Below, in pieces: positions 16,268-28,833 of a DNA stretch of 64,000 nucleotides. The stretch comes from Propioniciclava flava (GTDB lineage Bacteria; Actinomycetota; Actinomycetes; Propionibacteriales; Propionibacteriaceae), in contig NZ_PPCV01000002.1 of assembly GCF_004126535.1 (NCBI RefSeq), positions 359,835-423,834 of the forward strand, given 5' to 3'. The position numbers and the translations under genes are program-made. How positions within the stretch are numbered: the stretch's first letter is position 1; every line of letters starts with the position of its first letter. The notes beneath the pieces were generated by a model. That model saw nothing but the letters and a program-made list of their open reading frames with translations. It ran no database searches and had not been told where the DNA came from.

Positions 16268-17970
16268 TGGCCAAGAGCAGCAGGCGGCGCGCACGCCGTA
16301 TCGACCAGGCGCCAGAGGTCGCTCCCGAACCGGGTCGGCCCCCCGAGCCGGTGACCGACCCGTATGAGCCCTACGTCGGACGGGAGTGGACGTTCGCTCC
16401 CGAACCTGTCGAGGGGGGACGCGCCAGCGAGGCAGCCCTGCAGGGGCTCGTGCGCCAGTGGCGGCGGGGCCGCGCGACGCGGACGCTGTGGCAGGTGCTC
16501 TCGGACGCCTACATCGCCGTCTTGAGCGTCGTGATGATCGGCGCGATGGCCACGAACGTGGTGATCGGCAGCCAGGCCAAGGCCGCGGCCTGCGATACCG
16601 CCGCCTGTCTGAATGGCCGCATGCTCGTGCCGTGGGGGATGTACTTCGCCCTGGCCGCGTTGGCCGTCTCCCTCGCCCGTCTGGTGGGCCCGGTGCTGGC
16701 CTCCTCGGCGGAGGGATTCTGGCTCCTGATGGCGCCGATCGGCCGTTCGCCGTTCCTGGCGACGCGCCTGTGGTCGGTCATCGCTATCGCGTTCGGCGCG
16801 TCTGCGATCACGATGGCGGCCATCGTCGGCGTCGCGGGCGAGCCCCCGGCCGTCGTCGCCGCCTGGACGGTCGCGGCGGCCTTCAGCGTGGCCGGGCTCG
16901 TCGCGTGGGCTGCCGTCGAGCAATCGTTTGAAAGGGTGACCGCCCTGCGGGTCGTTCAGGGTGTGCTCGCGACGTGCGCCACGGCGGTCTTCCTGCTGAT
17001 GGTGGCCGTGGCAGGCGGATGGATTTCCCTGTCTCCGCCCGCTGCCCTGAGCCTGGTGCCCTACGGGTTCGCCGTCCTGGGACTCGTGCTGCTGGTGGCC
17101 TCCTCGGTGATGGCCCGGCGTCGGCTGGAGGAGTTCCGTAGTGCGCGGCTGACCAGTGGCGGCTCGCTGGTAGCTGGCCTGCAAGGGTCCATGTTCGGGC
17201 TGGATTTTGGCCTGATGCGCGACATCGTCGTGGATCGCCGGGCCATCGCTCGCGGTCATGTCCGCCCGGCGCGCGGGCGCTGGTCGGGGGTGTGGGCGCT
17301 GGTGTGGCGCGACGCCCAACGCCTGGCGCGGTTCCCGCAGCCGCTGCTGGGGGTGGCCGCTGCGGCGTTGACCCCGTACGCCTGCGAGGCCGTCGGGTTG
17401 GGCATGCTCACGCCCTGGCTGGCGGCGGTGGCGCTCATGCTGGCGCTGGTCCCCACGCTGGGCGCCTTGCGTGTGCTGTCCCGGACGAAGGGCCTGGCGC
17501 GGACGCTGCCCTTCACGACCGGCACCATCCGCACTGCGCTGTTCGTGATCCCCGGCGTCTTGGCGTTCCTGTGGGCGCTGATCGTGGCGCCCGCCTTCGC
17601 CGGTGTCGTGGGGGGCGTGGGGCGCGACGTGGCGCAGGCGTCCATGGCCGCGGTCGCGTGTGGTGCGGCCGGGTTGCTGGGGGCGGTGCGCTGGCAGACG
17701 GCCAAACCGGTCGACTTCGGGGTTCCGATGATGGCGACTGCCGCGGGCGCGCTGCCGCCCACGCTGGTGCTGAACCTCGTGCGCGGGTTCGACGTGGCGA
17801 CCCTGATCGTCGCCCCGGTGCTGCTGAATGTGGATCCGATCTGGTCGTTGGCGCTGGCCGTCGTGGTGGCGCTCTTCCTCCGCTCCGGGCTGAACACCGA
17901 TGAGTTGACCGAACAGGCCAAGGAACAGCGAGAACAGCTGGACGCAGAGCGCGCCAAACGAGGCAATTAG
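16267..17970 (+). CDS. DUF6297-like ABC transporter membrane protein
   Basis: 567-residue integral membrane protein with a polar N-terminus (~85 residues, Arg-rich then acidic), about twelve hydrophobic helices, and a charged coiled-coil tail (EQAKEQREQLDAERAKR). Its motifs and its coupling to an ABC ATPase (ATG shares the A of the upstream TGA) resemble the actinobacterial family annotated DUF6297. It is expected to be the permease of the pair; the transported molecule is unknown. Its place amid menaquinone genes is positional evidence only. Confidence 0.7.
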   Translation: MAKSSRRRARRIDQAPEVAPEPGRPPEPVTDPYEPYVGREWTFAPEPVEGGRASEAALQGLVRQWRRGRATRTLWQVLSDAYIAVLSVVMIGAMATNVVIGSQAKAAACDTAACLNGRMLVPWGMYFALAALAVSLARLVGPVLASSAEGFWLLMAPIGRSPFLATRLWSVIAIAFGASAITMAAIVGVAGEPPAVVAAWTVAAAFSVAGLVAWAAVEQSFERVTALRVVQGVLATCATAVFLLMVAVAGGWISLSPPAALSLVPYGFAVLGLVLLVASSVMARRRLEEFRSARLTSGGSLVAGLQGSMFGLDFGLMRDIVVDRRAIARGHVRPARGRWSGVWALVWRDAQRLARFPQPLLGVAAAALTPYACEAVGLGMLTPWLAAVALMLALVPTLGALRVLSRTKGLARTLPFTTGTIRTALFVIPGVLAFLWALIVAPAFAGVVGGVGRDVAQASMAAVACGAAGLLGAVRWQTAKPVDFGVPMMATAAGALPPTLVLNLVRGFDVATLIVAPVLLNVDPIWSLALAVVVALFLRSGLNTDELTEQAKEQREQLDAERAKRGN

Positions 17971-18056
17971 GCAAGGCTGAGGTGACGTAATTATCGGGTT
18001 CTGGCTTGGGGGTTTGCTGTGTGCCGCGTCAAATGGCGCAACCGGATTGAACTGCC

Positions 18057-18062
18057 TAAACT
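18057..18062 (+). promoter_or_regulatory. Possible -10 element for menJ and the nuo operon
   Basis: TAAACT fits the actinobacterial TAnnnT pattern and lies 48 bases before the menJ ATG in the only sizeable gap (140 bp) upstream of the whole menJ-nuo run. No convincing -35 hexamer is visible, so this is tentative. Confidence 0.3.
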
Positions 18063-18110
18063 GACGCGAGGCACACCTGTTGTGGGTGTGGACGGAAGGG
18101 TGGGGATTCG

Positions 18111-19397
18111 ATGACCGAGGAGCGCACGGCGCCGGCGGTGGTCGAGTCGGATGTAGTGGTCGTCGGTGCTGGTCCTGGCGGATCGGCGACAGCCAAGTGG
18201 TTGGCCGATCGCGGGCTCAACGTCAGCCTTCTGGAAAAGTCCACGTTCCCCCGCGACAAGGTGTGCGGCGACGGTTTGACCCCGCGCGCCACCAAGCAGC
18301 TCATCCGCCTGGGCGTCGACGTTTCTACGGAGGCGGGCTGGGTCCACAACATCGGGTTGCGGACGTACGCGGGGCGCGCCGAGCCGTTCGAGTTCCTGTG
18401 GCCGGAGTTGGCCTCCTTCCCGAACTACGGGTTGACGCGTCAGCGCGGCGACTTCGACGAGATGCTGGCACGACTGGCTGTGACGGCTGGCGCCACCTTG
18501 TACGAGGACACCAACGCATCTGAACCCATCCTTGACCCCGCCTCAGACCGGATCGTCGGCGTGCGTGCCAAGGACGGCCGCGAGTTCCGGGCCCCGATCG
18601 TCGTGGCCGCCGACGGTAACTCCAGCCGGATCGCGCTCGCCATGGGCTTGGAGAAGAACAAGCTGCGCCCCATGGGTGTCGCCGCCCGCGCTTACTTCCG
18701 GGCGCCCAGTGGCGACAGTGACTTCCTCGAGTCGTGTCTGGAACTGTGGGACGGCGAACCTGGCGCGTCCAACCTGCTGCCCGGCTACGCGTGGATGTTC
18801 CCGCTCGGCAACGGCCTGATCAACGTGGGTCTGGGCACCGTCAACAGCACTGCCACAAGCCAAAAGCTCAATGTACGCAAGCAACTGGAGACCTGGCTGC
18901 ACGGCTCCACGCCGCGCCAGTGGGGTCTCACCCCCGAGAACCAGGTCGGCGGCATCGGTTCGGCGGCGCTGCCGATGAGCTTCAACCGCAAGCCCGCCTA
19001 CACCCGGGGCCTGGTCCTGGTGGGAGATGCCGCGGGCATGGTGAGCCCCTTCAACGGGGAGGGCATCCCGTACGCGCTGGAGGCAGCCGAGATGGCCGCC
19101 GACGCGATTGCGGATGCCCACGGCCGCGGTTACGGCTCGCGGGCCGCGGAAAAGGCGCTGATCGGATACCGCTCCCGACTGGAGTCCGAATGGGGTGGCT
19201 ACTACCGCCTGGGGCAAGTCTTCGTGGCTTTGATCGAGCGACCAGAGGTCATGAGGCTGTGTACGCGATACGGTTTGCCCAGGCCCACCTTGATGAAGTT
19301 CACCATGAAGCTTCTCGCTCACTTGTACGACACCACTGATGGTGACTGGATGGACAAGACCATCACGGCGATGACGAAGGTGGTGCCGTCGGCATGA
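18111..19397 (+). CDS. menJ: Geranylgeranyl reductase family flavoprotein (MenJ-like)
   Basis: FAD-dependent oxidoreductase, 428 residues, of the geranylgeranyl reductase family. FAD-binding GxGxxG is VVVGAGPGGSATAKWLADRG; the family motif DKVCGDGLTPRA follows; the second FAD site is LVGDAAGMVSPFNGEGIPYA. In mycobacteria the homologue MenJ partly saturates the menaquinone side chain. It starts 140 bp after the DUF6297-like gene and ends only 25 bp before nuoA with no terminator, so it appears to be the first gene of the complex I operon. Another geranylgeranyl-lipid reductase role is possible, but menA and menG nearby favour menaquinone. Confidence 0.85.
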   Translation: MTEERTAPAVVESDVVVVGAGPGGSATAKWLADRGLNVSLLEKSTFPRDKVCGDGLTPRATKQLIRLGVDVSTEAGWVHNIGLRTYAGRAEPFEFLWPELASFPNYGLTRQRGDFDEMLARLAVTAGATLYEDTNASEPILDPASDRIVGVRAKDGREFRAPIVVAADGNSSRIALAMGLEKNKLRPMGVAARAYFRAPSGDSDFLESCLELWDGEPGASNLLPGYAWMFPLGNGLINVGLGTVNSTATSQKLNVRKQLETWLHGSTPRQWGLTPENQVGGIGSAALPMSFNRKPAYTRGLVLVGDAAGMVSPFNGEGIPYALEAAEMAADAIADAHGRGYGSRAAEKALIGYRSRLESEWGGYYRLGQVFVALIERPEVMRLCTRYGLPRPTLMKFTMKLLAHLYDTTDGDWMDKTITAMTKVVPSA

Positions 19398-19422
19398 CGC
19401 GTCACCAGAAGGGAAGGGTGCG

Positions 19423-19782
19423 ATGAGCCCCTACATTCCGATCCTCGGAGTGCTGTTCTTCTCAGCTGCTTTGCTGGGGGTGATGGTCCTGGCTTCGCTC
19501 TTCGTCGGCCCCAAGCGCTACAACAAGAGCAAGTACATGCCGTACGAGTGCGGCATCGACCCCACCCCGCGAGCGGCGGGCGGTGGCCGGTTCCCGGTCA
19601 AGTACTACATCACCGCCATGATGTTCCTGGTCTTCGACATCGAGATCGCCTTCCTCTACCCCTGGGTGGTGGCTTTCGATCAGCTCAGCTTGTTCGCCAT
19701 CTTCGCCATGATCGCCTTCCTCCTGCTGCTGTGCATCGCGTACTTCTATGAGTACAAGCGCGGCGGCATGGAGTGGGACTGA
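19423..19782 (+). CDS. nuoA: NADH-quinone oxidoreductase subunit A
   Basis: 119-residue membrane subunit of respiratory complex I with three helices and the conserved loop [19 protein letters not shown]. The following segment, [20 protein letters not shown], is diagnostic for NuoA. An AGAAGGGAAGG ribosome site precedes the ATG. First structural subunit of the fourteen-gene cluster. Confidence 0.97.
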   Translation: MSPYIPILGVLFFSAALLGVMVLASLFVGPKRYNKSKYMPYECGIDPTPRAAGGGRFPVKYYITAMMFLVFDIEIAFLYPWVVAFDQLSLFAIFAMIAFLLLLCIAYFYEYKRGGMEWD

Positions 19783-19804
19783 CCGGGTAGAAAGGGACTC
19801 ACCG

Positions 19805-20362
19805 ATGGGTATCGAGGACGCACTGCCCGAAGAGGGCATCCTCACCACGACCGTGGAAGCCGTTGCTGGTTGGATGCGGCGCACGTCGTTTTGGCCAGCC
19901 ACGTTCGGCATCGCCTGCTGCGCGATCGAGATGATGAGCTTCGGCACGCCGCGCTTCGACGCCGGCCGCTGGGGTCAAGAGGTCTTCCGCGCCTCGCCGC
20001 GCCAGGCCGACCTCATGATCATCTCCGGGCGCGTCAGCCAAAAGTTCGCCCCCGTCATGCGTCAGGTCTACGACCAGATGCCGAACCCGAAGTGGGTCAT
20101 GGCGATGGGCGTGTGCGCCAGCGCGGGCGGCATGTTCAACAACTATGCGATCGTGCAGGGCGGCGACCACATCGTCCCGGTTGACGTGTACGTGCCCGGT
20201 TGCCCGCCGCGTCCGGACATGCTGATCGACGGCATGTTCAAGCTCCGCGAAATCGTGTTGAAGGATCCCATGGGTGCGCACCGCGCGAAGGTGCTGGAGG
20301 ATCTCGAAGAACTCGCCTTGATCGCGACGCCGACCCTCGAGCAGAAGGGGCTCATGCGATGA
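19805..20362 (+). CDS. nuoB: NADH-quinone oxidoreductase subunit B
   Basis: Peripheral-arm subunit carrying the N2 [4Fe-4S] cluster, the last cluster before quinone. The ligands are C38-C39 (ACCAIEMMS), C104 (GVCASAGGM) and C133 (GCPPRPD). The start is ATG 19805 behind GAAAGGGAC, giving 185 residues, the usual length; the longer frame upstream is not used. The stop overlaps nuoC by ATGA. Confidence 0.97.
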   Translation: MGIEDALPEEGILTTTVEAVAGWMRRTSFWPATFGIACCAIEMMSFGTPRFDAGRWGQEVFRASPRQADLMIISGRVSQKFAPVMRQVYDQMPNPKWVMAMGVCASAGGMFNNYAIVQGGDHIVPVDVYVPGCPPRPDMLIDGMFKLREIVLKDPMGAHRAKVLEDLEELALIATPTLEQKGLMR

Positions 20363-21099
20363 GCGACAAGCTGCCTGGCGAGGAGAAGACGATCTCTGAT
20401 CCCGTTGAGGGTGCCGACTCGGCGCCGTCGGCGGGCCTGGAACGCGAAGACGCCCAGCCCAGCCCGCAGCCCCCGGTGACCCGGCGTGGCATGTGGTCCG
20501 ACGGCTCTCCCGACACGTCCGGCTACGGCGAGATCGTGCGCGAGTACCTGCCCAAGCGGTACAGCGCACGCCCGCTCGACGACGCGGATGAGCGGATCGT
20601 GGCACGGTTGGAGACTCTGGTCGATGATCCGTTCAGCCATGTGCTGGTGGATCGCGGTGAGCTGACGATCTTCGTCCCGCGCGAGAAGCTGCTGGAGGTC
20701 GTCACCGCGCTGCGCGACGACGCCCACCTGCGCTACGAGGGCTGCATGAGCGTTTCCGGGGTGAACTATCCCACCGACGCCGGCGCCGAACTGCACTCGG
20801 TGTACCACCTGCAGTCCTTCACCCATAACCGCCGGTTGCGTGTCGAGGTCACCTGCCCCGACGCCGACCCGCACATCCCGAGCGTGTGCGCCATCTACCC
20901 GGCTGCCGATTGGCATGAGCGGGAAGCCTGGGACATGTTCGGGATCATCTACGACGATCACCCGTCACTGACCCGCATCCTCATGCCGGATGACTGGGTC
21001 GGGCACCCCCAGCGCAAGGACTACCCGCTGGGCGGCATTCCCGTGGAATACAAGGGTGCGGTTGTTCCGCCCCCGGATCAGCGGAGGACGTACCGATGA
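20359..21099 (+). CDS. nuoC: NADH-quinone oxidoreductase subunit C
   Basis: 30-kDa complex I subunit, 246 residues. The first ~50 residues are acidic and low-complexity; the conserved 30-kDa domain follows and ends with the signature [10 protein letters not shown] and a C-terminal [11 protein letters not shown]. The ATG overlaps nuoB and the TGA overlaps nuoD, so the three are translationally coupled. Confidence 0.97.
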   Translation: MSDKLPGEEKTISDPVEGADSAPSAGLEREDAQPSPQPPVTRRGMWSDGSPDTSGYGEIVREYLPKRYSARPLDDADERIVARLETLVDDPFSHVLVDRGELTIFVPREKLLEVVTALRDDAHLRYEGCMSVSGVNYPTDAGAELHSVYHLQSFTHNRRLRVEVTCPDADPHIPSVCAIYPAADWHEREAWDMFGIIYDDHPSLTRILMPDDWVGHPQRKDYPLGGIPVEYKGAVVPPPDQRRTYR

Positions 21100-22472
21100 G
21101 CGCAACCACTCGCGACTTCTACGCCGGGTCCGGCGACAAGCCTGCCGACGCCGTCTACACGGCGATGGGCGGCGACTGGGCCGAGATCGCGCAGGAGCAG
21201 GCTGAGCGCAGCGACGAGACCATGGTCATCAACATGGGCCCGCAGCACCCCTCCACCCACGGCGTCCTTCGCCTGGAGTTGGAGTGTGACGGGGAGACCG
21301 TGGTCAAGATCCGTCCGGCCATCGGCTTCCTCCACACTGGCATCGAGAAGACCATGGAGTACCGCAGCTGGGTTCAGGGCGGCACCTTCGTGACCCGCAT
21401 GGATTACGTGGCGCCGCTGTTCAATGAGGCCGCCTACTGTCTGTCGGTCGAGCGCCTGCTGGGCGTCGAAGACCAGATCCCCGAGCGCGCCAACGAGTTG
21501 CGCGTGCTGGTCATGGAACTGTGCCGGATCGCCTCCCACCTGGTCGCCATCGGCACCGGCGGCATGGAGATCGGCGCGCTGACCGTCATGACGATCGGCT
21601 TCCGTGAGCGCGAAATGATCCTCGACTTCTTCGAGGCGCTCACCGGCCTGCGCATGAACCACAACTACATCCGCCCCGGCGGCGTGGCCAACGACCTGCC
21701 CGAGAACGGGCTGGCCCAGTTGCGTGACCTCATCACCTGGCTGGACGATCACCTGCCCGAGTACGCGGCGTTCTGCAACGAGAACCCGATCTTCAAGGGC
21801 CGCATGATGGGGATCGGGCACCAGGATCTCGCGGCCTGCATGGCGCTCGGGGTCACCGGACCGGTCCTGCGCTCCACCGGGTACGCCTGGGATCTGCGCA
21901 AGCAGCAGGCGTACTGCGGTTACGAGACCTACGACTTCGACGTGTGCGCCTGGCCGGTACCGGCCGAGGGCGAGCCCGAGCAGTGGCCCAGCAGCGACGG
22001 CTACGCGCGCTTCCGCGTCCGCCTCGCGGAGATGTGGGAGTCGCTGAAGATCGTCAAGCAGTGCGCCGACCGGCTGGAGGCCTCCGTCGGGCAGCCCGTG
22101 ATGGTGGCCGACAAGAAGATCGCCTGGCCCGCACAGTTGGCGGTCGGTCCGGACGGCCAGGGCAACAGCCACGAGCACATCAAGGAGATCATGGGCACCT
22201 CAATGGAGGCCCTGATCCACCACTTCAAGCTGGTCACCGAAGGTTTCAAGGTACCCGCCGGTCAGGCTTACGTCCCGATCGAGTCCCCCAAGGGCGAACT
22301 AGGCGCTCACGTCGTCTCCGACGGCGGCACGCGCCCCTTCCGCGTCCACATGCGGGACCCAGGGTTCAACCACCTGCAGTCCATCCCGATCCAGTGCGAA
22401 GGCGGCATGATCTCCGACGTCGTCGTCGCGGTCGGTTCGCTCGACCCCGTCATGGGAGGTGTTGACCGGTGA
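21096..22472 (+). CDS. nuoD: NADH-quinone oxidoreductase subunit D
   Basis: 49-kDa quinone-site subunit, 458 residues, descended from the NiFe-hydrogenase large subunit. [16 protein letters not shown] contains the conserved His region at the quinone head-group site; [14 protein letters not shown] and the C-terminal DPVMGGVDR are also typical. Coupled by ATGA to nuoC and by GTGA to nuoE. Confidence 0.98.
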   Translation: MSATTRDFYAGSGDKPADAVYTAMGGDWAEIAQEQAERSDETMVINMGPQHPSTHGVLRLELECDGETVVKIRPAIGFLHTGIEKTMEYRSWVQGGTFVTRMDYVAPLFNEAAYCLSVERLLGVEDQIPERANELRVLVMELCRIASHLVAIGTGGMEIGALTVMTIGFREREMILDFFEALTGLRMNHNYIRPGGVANDLPENGLAQLRDLITWLDDHLPEYAAFCNENPIFKGRMMGIGHQDLAACMALGVTGPVLRSTGYAWDLRKQQAYCGYETYDFDVCAWPVPAEGEPEQWPSSDGYARFRVRLAEMWESLKIVKQCADRLEASVGQPVMVADKKIAWPAQLAVGPDGQGNSHEHIKEIMGTSMEALIHHFKLVTEGFKVPAGQAYVPIESPKGELGAHVVSDGGTRPFRVHMRDPGFNHLQSIPIQCEGGMISDVVVAVGSLDPVMGGVDR

Positions 22473-23208
22473 GCGGTCACGAGTTCCAGTCGTTCTTCCC
22501 CGAGTCCGGTTCCATCGATTACGCCGACACGGCGTCCTCGATCACGGACGCGACCGTCGAAGAGATGCGCCAGATCGCGGCTCGCTACCCCGAGCCGCGT
22601 TCGGCGCTGTTGCCGATGCTGCACCTGGTCCAGTCCGTCGACGGGCGCATCTCTCCCCGCGGCATTGAGGTGTGCGCCGACGTCTTGGGCATCACCACCG
22701 CCCAGGTTGCGGGCGTGGCGACCTTCTACACGATGTACGTCCGCAAGCCGGGCGGCAAGCACCACGTCGGCGTCTGCACCACCGCGCTGTGCGCGGTCAT
22801 GGGCGGCGACATCCTGCTCGATGAGGTGAGCGAGAAGCTGGGCGTCGGGGAGGGGGAGACCACCCCCGATGGCATGTTCACGCTGGAGCGGATCGAGTGC
22901 AACGCGGCGTGTGACTATGCGCCGGTGATGATGGTCGACTGGGAGTTCATGGACAACATGGATCCGGTCAAGGCGTCCGCCATGATCGACGATCTGGCTG
23001 CCGGACGTCCCGTCCAGTCCACGCGTGGCCCGGTCCTGACCGGGTGGCGCAACACCGAGCGCCTGCTGGCCGGGTTCCCCGACGGCCGCGCCGACGAGGG
23101 CCCCAGCGCCGGTCCGGCCTCGCTGCTGGGCCTGCAGATCGCCGAAGAGCGGGGTTGGCAGGCGCCGACCCCCGGTGAGATCGCTGCACCGGTGAAGGAG
23201 GAGAACCA

Positions 23209-23212
<4 letters not shown>
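22469..23212 (+). CDS. nuoE: NADH-quinone oxidoreductase subunit E
   Basis: 24-kDa subunit with a thioredoxin-like [2Fe-2S] domain (cluster N1a): ligands in [12 protein letters not shown] and [11 protein letters not shown]. At 247 residues it is longer than the ~160-residue minimal form; about 70 residues after the cluster domain (from around LAAGRPVQS) are Pro/Gly/Ala-rich and likely flexible. GTG start, coupled to nuoD and nuoF. Confidence 0.96.
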
Positions 23213-24524
<1,312 letters not shown>

Positions 24525-24528
<4 letters not shown>

Positions 24529-26927
24529 GCGTCGAGGCCAAGGCTGGCGATGTCGTCGCCAGCGACCTGATCAGCGTCTTCATCGACGACACCGAGGTCA
24601 AGGTGCCCAAGGGCACGCTGGTGATCCGCGCCGCCGAGATGATCGGCGTCGACATCCCGCGTTTCTGCGACCACCCGCTGCTCGACCCGGTCGGGGCCTG
24701 TCGCGAGTGCATGGTCGAGGTGCCCGACATGGGCAATGGGCGCGGCATGCCCAAGCCTCAGGCGTCCTGCACCCTGGAGTGCGCGCCCGGCATGCAGGTC
24801 AAGACCCAGGTCAGCTCCGAGAAGGCCGATAAGGCTCAGCGCGGCATCCTGGAACTCCTGCTGATCAACCACCCGCTTGATTGCCCGATCTGCGACAAGG
24901 GCGGCGAGTGCCCCCTGCAGAACCAGGCCATGTCGCACGGTCGGGGCACCTCGCGATACGAGGGCGTCAAGCGTACGTTCCCCAAGCCCGTCTCGGTTTC
25001 CGCGCAGATCCTCCTCGACCGCGAGCGTTGCGTCTTGTGCGCACGCTGCACCCGGTTCTCCGAGCAGATTTCGGGCGATCCGTTCATCGCGCTGGTCGAG
25101 CGCGGCGCGCTGCAGCAGGTGGGCTTCTACGAGGACCATCCCTACGACAGCTACTTCTCGGGCAACGTCATCCAGATCTGCCCGGTCGGTGCGCTGACCA
25201 GTGCCGACTACCGCTTCCAGGCGCGCCCGTTCGATCTGGTCTCCACGACCACCACCTGCGAGGGGTGCGCGTCGGGCTGCGAACTGCGAACCGATCACCG
25301 TCACTTCCAGGTCAAGCGCCGCCTCGCGGGCAACAAGCCCGAAGTCAACGAAGAGTGGAACTGCGACTTGGGCCGCTTCGGCTTCTACTCCGGGCGTCAA
25401 GACGACCGCATCACCGCACCGCTCGTGCGCGAGAACGGCGAACTGCGCGTGGCGTCCTGGCCTGAGGCGATCGACGCCGCCGTCACCGGCTTGAAGGCCG
25501 CTGGCTCGAGCGTCGGCGTCCTCACCGGCGGACGCCTGACGCTGGAGAACGCTTACGGCTACTCCAAGTTCGCCCGCACGGTGCTGGGGACCAACAACAT
25601 CGACTTCCGCTCCCGGCAAGCCAGCGATGAGGAGGCCCAGTTCCTGGGCAGTTCCGTGGCGGGCAAGCGTCTGGGGGAGGGCGTCACCTTCGCCGACCTG
25701 CAAAGCGCCTCTTCGGTGATCTGCGTGGCGTTTGAGCCCGAGGAAGAAAGCGCGATCGTCTTCCTGCGGCTGCGCAAGGGCGTGCGGAAGAACAAGCTCA
25801 CGGTGCACAGCGTGGCCCCGTACCTGTCCAACGGTTTCGCCAAGCTCAACGCGAACCTGATCGCTGCCGTCCCCGGCACCGAGGCGTCGGTCATCTCGAC
25901 CCTGGACGCCGACGCCGACACCGTCATCCTGGTGGGGGAGCGCGCAGCGGGCCTGCCCGGTGCGTTCAGCGCGCTGGCCGACCTCACCGAGCGGACGGGG
26001 GCGCGCGTCGCGTGGATCCCGCGCCGCGCCGGTGATCGTGGCGCTCTGGAGGCCGGATGCCTGCCCGGGCTTCTCCCGGGCGGTCGCCCGGTGGCGGACG
26101 CCGCCGCGCGCGTCGATCTGGCTGCCGCCTGGGGGGCTGAGGTGCCGAGCGCTCCCGGCCTGACCGGGGCCCAGATCCTTGCCGCTACTGCGGCTGGTGA
26201 ACTGAACGCCCTCGTGGTGGCCGGGTTTCAGCCGACCGACTTCGCCGACGCCCAGACCACGCGTGACGGCATCGAGAAGGCTGGCTTCGTGATCAGCCTC
26301 GAGTCGCGTCAGTCCGAGGTGACCGAGCGCGCCGACGTGGTGTTCCCGGTCGACTTGATCGAGGAGCAGGCCGGAACGTTCTGGAACTGGGAGCACCGCC
26401 CCGGACGCGTCAACCGCGTCATCAAGCGGGTTCCTTCCCCGATGACCGATGTGCGTGTGCTGGCGATGCTCGCCGATGCGCTGGGTGAGGATCTGGGCTT
26501 CCGGGTTCCTGCTGGCGCGCGCGCCGAGTTCGACGAACTGGGCGCCTGGGAGGGTGCTCGCGTCGCTGCCCCGGCCGTAGCCGCGGGCGGGCTGCCTGAC
26601 GTCGCCTTCCCGACGTCGCTCGTCTTGGCGTCGTGGCGCCTCCTGTTGGGCGGGTCGGCCTCCACCGATGGTGCGACCGCGCTGCTGGAGACCGCCAAGC
26701 CGGACGTCGCACGACTCAGCCCGGCTACGGCTGCGGCGCTGGGCGTGGGAGCCGGAGAACCGCTCACGGTGACGGCTCGCGGCGGGGCGACCACGCTCCC
26801 GCTGGTGATCGAGGATTCCATGGTCGACGGGGTGGTTTGGATCCCCGGAAACCGTCACGGTGCCGGGCTCGGTGAGCTCGACGTCGTTGCCGGTGAAACC
26901 GTCGAAGTCAACGGAGGTGCGGCATGA
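24525..26927 (+). CDS. nuoG: NADH-quinone oxidoreductase subunit G
   Basis: 75-kDa subunit, 800 residues from ATG 24525 (GAAGGAG upstream; overlaps the nuoF TGA). The [2Fe-2S] domain has FCDHPLLDPVGACRECMVE; the N5/N4 region has LDCPICDKGGECPLQ and CVLCARCTRF with VIQICPVGALTS. A molybdopterin-type module starts at CEGCASGCELRT, which has cysteine spacing suited to an additional (N7-like) cluster. The C-terminal half is a degenerate molybdopterin-oxidoreductase domain ending in a small barrel. Confidence 0.97.
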
Positions 26928-28273
26928 CGCCTGCAGACATTTCGATCTTCATGAACGATCCCTGGTGGATCGTCCTGATCAAGGTCGTCGGCGTGGTCGT
27001 CCTGCTGCTGACCTGGACGATCTTCAACGTGTGGTACGAGCGCCGCCTGGTCGCCAAGATGCAGCATCGTCTTGGCCCGATCATGAACCCGATCTGGCTG
27101 GGCGGTTTGGGCCAGGCGCTGGGTGATGGCCTCAAACTCATGTTCAAGGAGGATTTCGCTCCGGGCATGGTCGATCGGGTGCTGTTCACCATCGCCCCCA
27201 TCCTCGCCGGCGTGTGCGCCTTCGGTGCCTGGTCGGTGCTCCCGCTGGGCGGCGAGGTGAACATGTTCGGGGTGACGACGCGCCTGCAGGTCACCGACAT
27301 GCCCGTCTCCGCGCTTCTCCTCCTCGCGATGAGTTCGGTCGCGGTCTACGGGTTCGTGCTGGCCGGCTGGTCGTCGAACTCGCCCTACTCGTTGCTCGGT
27401 TCGCTGCGCTCCTCGGCCCAGATGATCTCCTATGAGATCTCCATGGGGCTGAGCTACGTCGCCGTGTTCCTGTACGCGGGCAGCATGTCGACCTCCGAAA
27501 TCGTCGAAGCGCAGGGGCTGCCGCTGTTCGGGGGCAACGCCTTGAACCTGCAGCAGTGGTACTGGGCGTTGCTGTTCCCCTCGTTCATCGTGTACGTGAT
27601 CTCGATGGTCGGCGAGACCAACCGCGCCCCCTTCGACCTGCCCGAGTGTGAATCCGAACTGGTGTCGGGTCACCTCACCGAGTACACCGGCTTCCGGTAC
27701 GCCATCTTCTTCCTCGCCGAGTACATCAACATGGCGACGGTGTCCGCCGTCGCGACGACGTTGTTCCTCGGCGGCTACAAGGCGATCTGGCCCTTGAGCA
27801 TGATCATCCCCGACACCGGCTACTGGGGCTTCTTGTGGTTCTTCATCAAGGTGCAGTTCCTGATCTCGATCTTCGTGTGGCTGCGCGGCACGCTGCCTCG
27901 CTTCCGCTACGACCAGTTCATGACGCTGGGCTGGAAGTGGCTGATCCCGATCTCGCTGGCCTGGGTCATGGTGATCGCCGTCATGCGTGGCCTGATGAAC
28001 CACGGCCTGCTGCAGGGGCCGCTCCTGTTCATCCTCATCGGCGTGGTGGCCTGCGGGCTGATCGCGGTGGTGTTCCTGGGCGGGGAGCGGGTTGAGGTGG
28101 CCCCACCGAAACCCGAAGGGCCGTTCGATGCCTTCGCCGGGGGATACCCGGTGCCCCCGATGCCCGGGCAGACGCTGCCCGAGTTCGCCGGAGTGGTGGC
28201 GGGCAGTTCCACCGCAGACACCGAACAACAGGGCGTCCTGACGTCCGACGAGGAGAGGAAGGGCGACCAGTAA
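26924..28273 (+). CDS. nuoH: NADH-quinone oxidoreductase subunit H
   Basis: Membrane subunit forming the quinone-channel interface, eight helices. Conserved loops: [29 protein letters not shown], and [20 protein letters not shown]. 449 residues with a polar Pro-rich tail of about 60 residues after the last helix, as is frequent in actinobacteria. Coupled to nuoG (ATGA) and nuoI (TAATG). Confidence 0.98.
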   Translation: MTPADISIFMNDPWWIVLIKVVGVVVLLLTWTIFNVWYERRLVAKMQHRLGPIMNPIWLGGLGQALGDGLKLMFKEDFAPGMVDRVLFTIAPILAGVCAFGAWSVLPLGGEVNMFGVTTRLQVTDMPVSALLLLAMSSVAVYGFVLAGWSSNSPYSLLGSLRSSAQMISYEISMGLSYVAVFLYAGSMSTSEIVEAQGLPLFGGNALNLQQWYWALLFPSFIVYVISMVGETNRAPFDLPECESELVSGHLTEYTGFRYAIFFLAEYINMATVSAVATTLFLGGYKAIWPLSMIIPDTGYWGFLWFFIKVQFLISIFVWLRGTLPRFRYDQFMTLGWKWLIPISLAWVMVIAVMRGLMNHGLLQGPLLFILIGVVACGLIAVVFLGGERVEVAPPKPEGPFDAFAGGYPVPPMPGQTLPEFAGVVAGSSTADTEQQGVLTSDEERKGDQ

Positions 28274-28833
28274 TGGGCATCTTCGATGCGTGGGCCGGCT
28301 TCGGCGTCACCTTCAGAACCATCTTCCGTAAGACCTTCACCCAGGGCTACCCGATGCCCGGACAGGAGAAGGTCACCGCACCGCGCTTCCACGGGCGACA
28401 CCAGCTCAACCGCTGGCCCGACGGCCTGGAAAAGTGTGTGGGCTGCGAACTGTGCGCCTGGGCATGCCCGGCCGACGCGATCTACGTCGAAGGTGCTAAC
28501 AACACCGACGACGAGCGTTACTCCCCCGGGGAGCGGTACGGCCGCGTCTACCAAATCAACTACTTGCGCTGCATCCTGTGCGGCCTGTGCATCGAGGCGT
28601 GTCCGACACGGGCGCTGACGATGACCAACGACTTCAAGCTCGCCGACACCAGTCGCGAACTGATGATCTACACCAAGGACCGCCTGCTGGCGCCGCTCCT
28701 GCCGGGCATGGAAGAGCCTCCGCATCCGCAGCGGCTCGGCGCGGACGAGAAGGACTACTTCCTCGGCCTGCCGCCCACCGGCGTCCCGGACACCCGCACC
28801 GGTCCTGTCAATACCGAGGAGGTCGCCTCGTGA
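28273..28833 (+). CDS. nuoI: NADH-quinone oxidoreductase subunit I
   Basis: Ferredoxin-like subunit with the N6a and N6b [4Fe-4S] clusters: [12 protein letters not shown] and [12 protein letters not shown]. 186 residues, with the conserved [11 protein letters not shown] before the first cluster. The ATG shares one base with the nuoH stop, and its own stop overlaps the nuoJ GTG. Confidence 0.98.
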   Translation: MGIFDAWAGFGVTFRTIFRKTFTQGYPMPGQEKVTAPRFHGRHQLNRWPDGLEKCVGCELCAWACPADAIYVEGANNTDDERYSPGERYGRVYQINYLRCILCGLCIEACPTRALTMTNDFKLADTSRELMIYTKDRLLAPLLPGMEEPPHPQRLGADEKDYFLGLPPTGVPDTRTGPVNTEEVAS

